DNA of 6,227 bases, taken from the NCBI GenBank assembly GCA_937876205.1, contig CALEII010000067.1:1-6227 (forward strand), given 5' to 3'. How positions within the stretch are numbered: the first letter of the stretch is position 1; every line of letters starts with the position of its first letter. The notes beneath the pieces were generated by a model. The model saw nothing but the letters and a program-made list of their open reading frames with translations, was not told where the DNA came from and ran no database searches. The stretch is from an uncultured Clostridia bacterium. GTDB lineage: Bacteria > Bacillota > Clostridia > Oscillospirales > Acutalibacteraceae. Shown piece by piece: positions 6,133 through 6,227 of the stretch. A program made the position numbers and the translations under genes.

Positions 6133-6160
6133 TCACATATAAATCTAGATAATCCGCGAA
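6112..6160. repeat. 9-bp inverted repeat with 31-nt loop
   Basis: TTCGCGGAT at 6112-6120 and ATCCGCGAA at 6152-6160 are perfect inverted copies. Their GC content is high for this AT-rich intergenic stretch. They could be ends of a small non-autonomous element, or a hairpin. The left copy lies inside the possible gene tail, so the repeat and the open frame may share origin. Confidence 0.6.
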
Positions 6161-6170
6161 GCGAATACCT

Positions 6171-6205
6171 TTACTTCTTCACTATTCACTATTACTTATT
6201 ACCTA
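6171..6205. repeat. Degenerate 7-nt tandem repeat, five units
   Basis: Five consecutive heptamers read TTACTTC, TTCACTA, TTCACTA, TTACTTA and TTACCTA. The second and third are identical and the others differ by one to three bases. Their 7-nt period is not a codon multiple and no frame is coding, so this is an intergenic short tandem repeat. Similar ACTATTCACTATTACTTATT tracts are, to my recollection, common between genes in ruminococcal genomes. Confidence 0.7.
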
Positions 6206-6227
6206 ATCGACAAGTTTCGAAAGAGAA

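Larger units (their letters stand above)
5904..6227. other. Gene-free region upstream of the operon
   Basis: No intact gene of useful length is found on either strand in these 324 bases. From left to right they hold the operon leader and promoter, an AT-rich spacer at about 5962-6039 with A/T runs, the strong hairpin terminator, a possible gene tail, an inverted repeat and a heptamer tandem repeat. The right part (about 6160-6227) has the look of a dispersed intergenic repeat of ruminococcal genomes, but I cannot test copy number here. Confidence 0.7.

Noticed and set aside
1..6227. TTCTCTTT at the window start and AAAGAGAA at its end as terminal inverted repeats
   Set aside because: An 8-bp low-complexity match at arbitrary window edges, one inside a conserved coding region, is most simply chance.

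Overview
The window comes from a low-to-moderate GC Gram-positive bacterium, most likely an anaerobic gut or rumen Clostridia of the Ruminococcus/Oscillospiraceae type. The evidence is strong AAGGAGG-type ribosome binding sites, sigma-A promoters with AT-rich spacers, hairpin-plus-T-tract terminators, and protein families and wording typical of that group. This placement is an inference from pattern recognition, not from a search. All genes lie on the minus strand, so transcription runs from high to low coordinates.

About 5904-6227 has no intact gene. It holds a degenerate 7-nt tandem repeat (6171-6205), a 9-bp inverted repeat (6112-6160), a possible 17-codon tail of a lost or interrupted gene (6079-6132), a very strong hairpin terminator (6040-6077), and the promoter of the next operon (5933-5961).

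About 2131-5961 is a three-gene operon with 22-23 nt gaps. In order of transcription it encodes a ketopantoate reductase (PanE/ApbA) family protein, a FAD-dependent oxidoreductase of the FixC/geranylgeranyl-reductase/hydroxylase fold, and an ADP-ribosylglycohydrolase-family protein with an N-terminal extension. A hairpin terminator closes it just after the last stop. One NAD(P)H-type reductase, one flavoenzyme and one probable metal-dependent N-glycoside hydrolase suggest small-molecule metabolism. The substrate cannot be read from the sequence, and no other pantothenate gene is present.

About 733-2109 is a separately promoted monocistron for a GH4 alpha-galactosidase (MelA). A short dyad covers its -10 box and may be an operator. 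The enzyme would cleave imported alpha-galactosides such as melibiose or the raffinose family in the cytoplasm, but no transporter or regulator is in view.

About 1-702 holds a near-consensus promoter and the first 207 codons of a coenzyme F420-0:L-glutamate ligase (CofE-like) family protein, which runs off the left edge. No CRISPR array, tRNA, rRNA, insertion sequence or obvious defence system was seen. The most unexplained parts are the three-gene operon and the repeat-bearing right edge.
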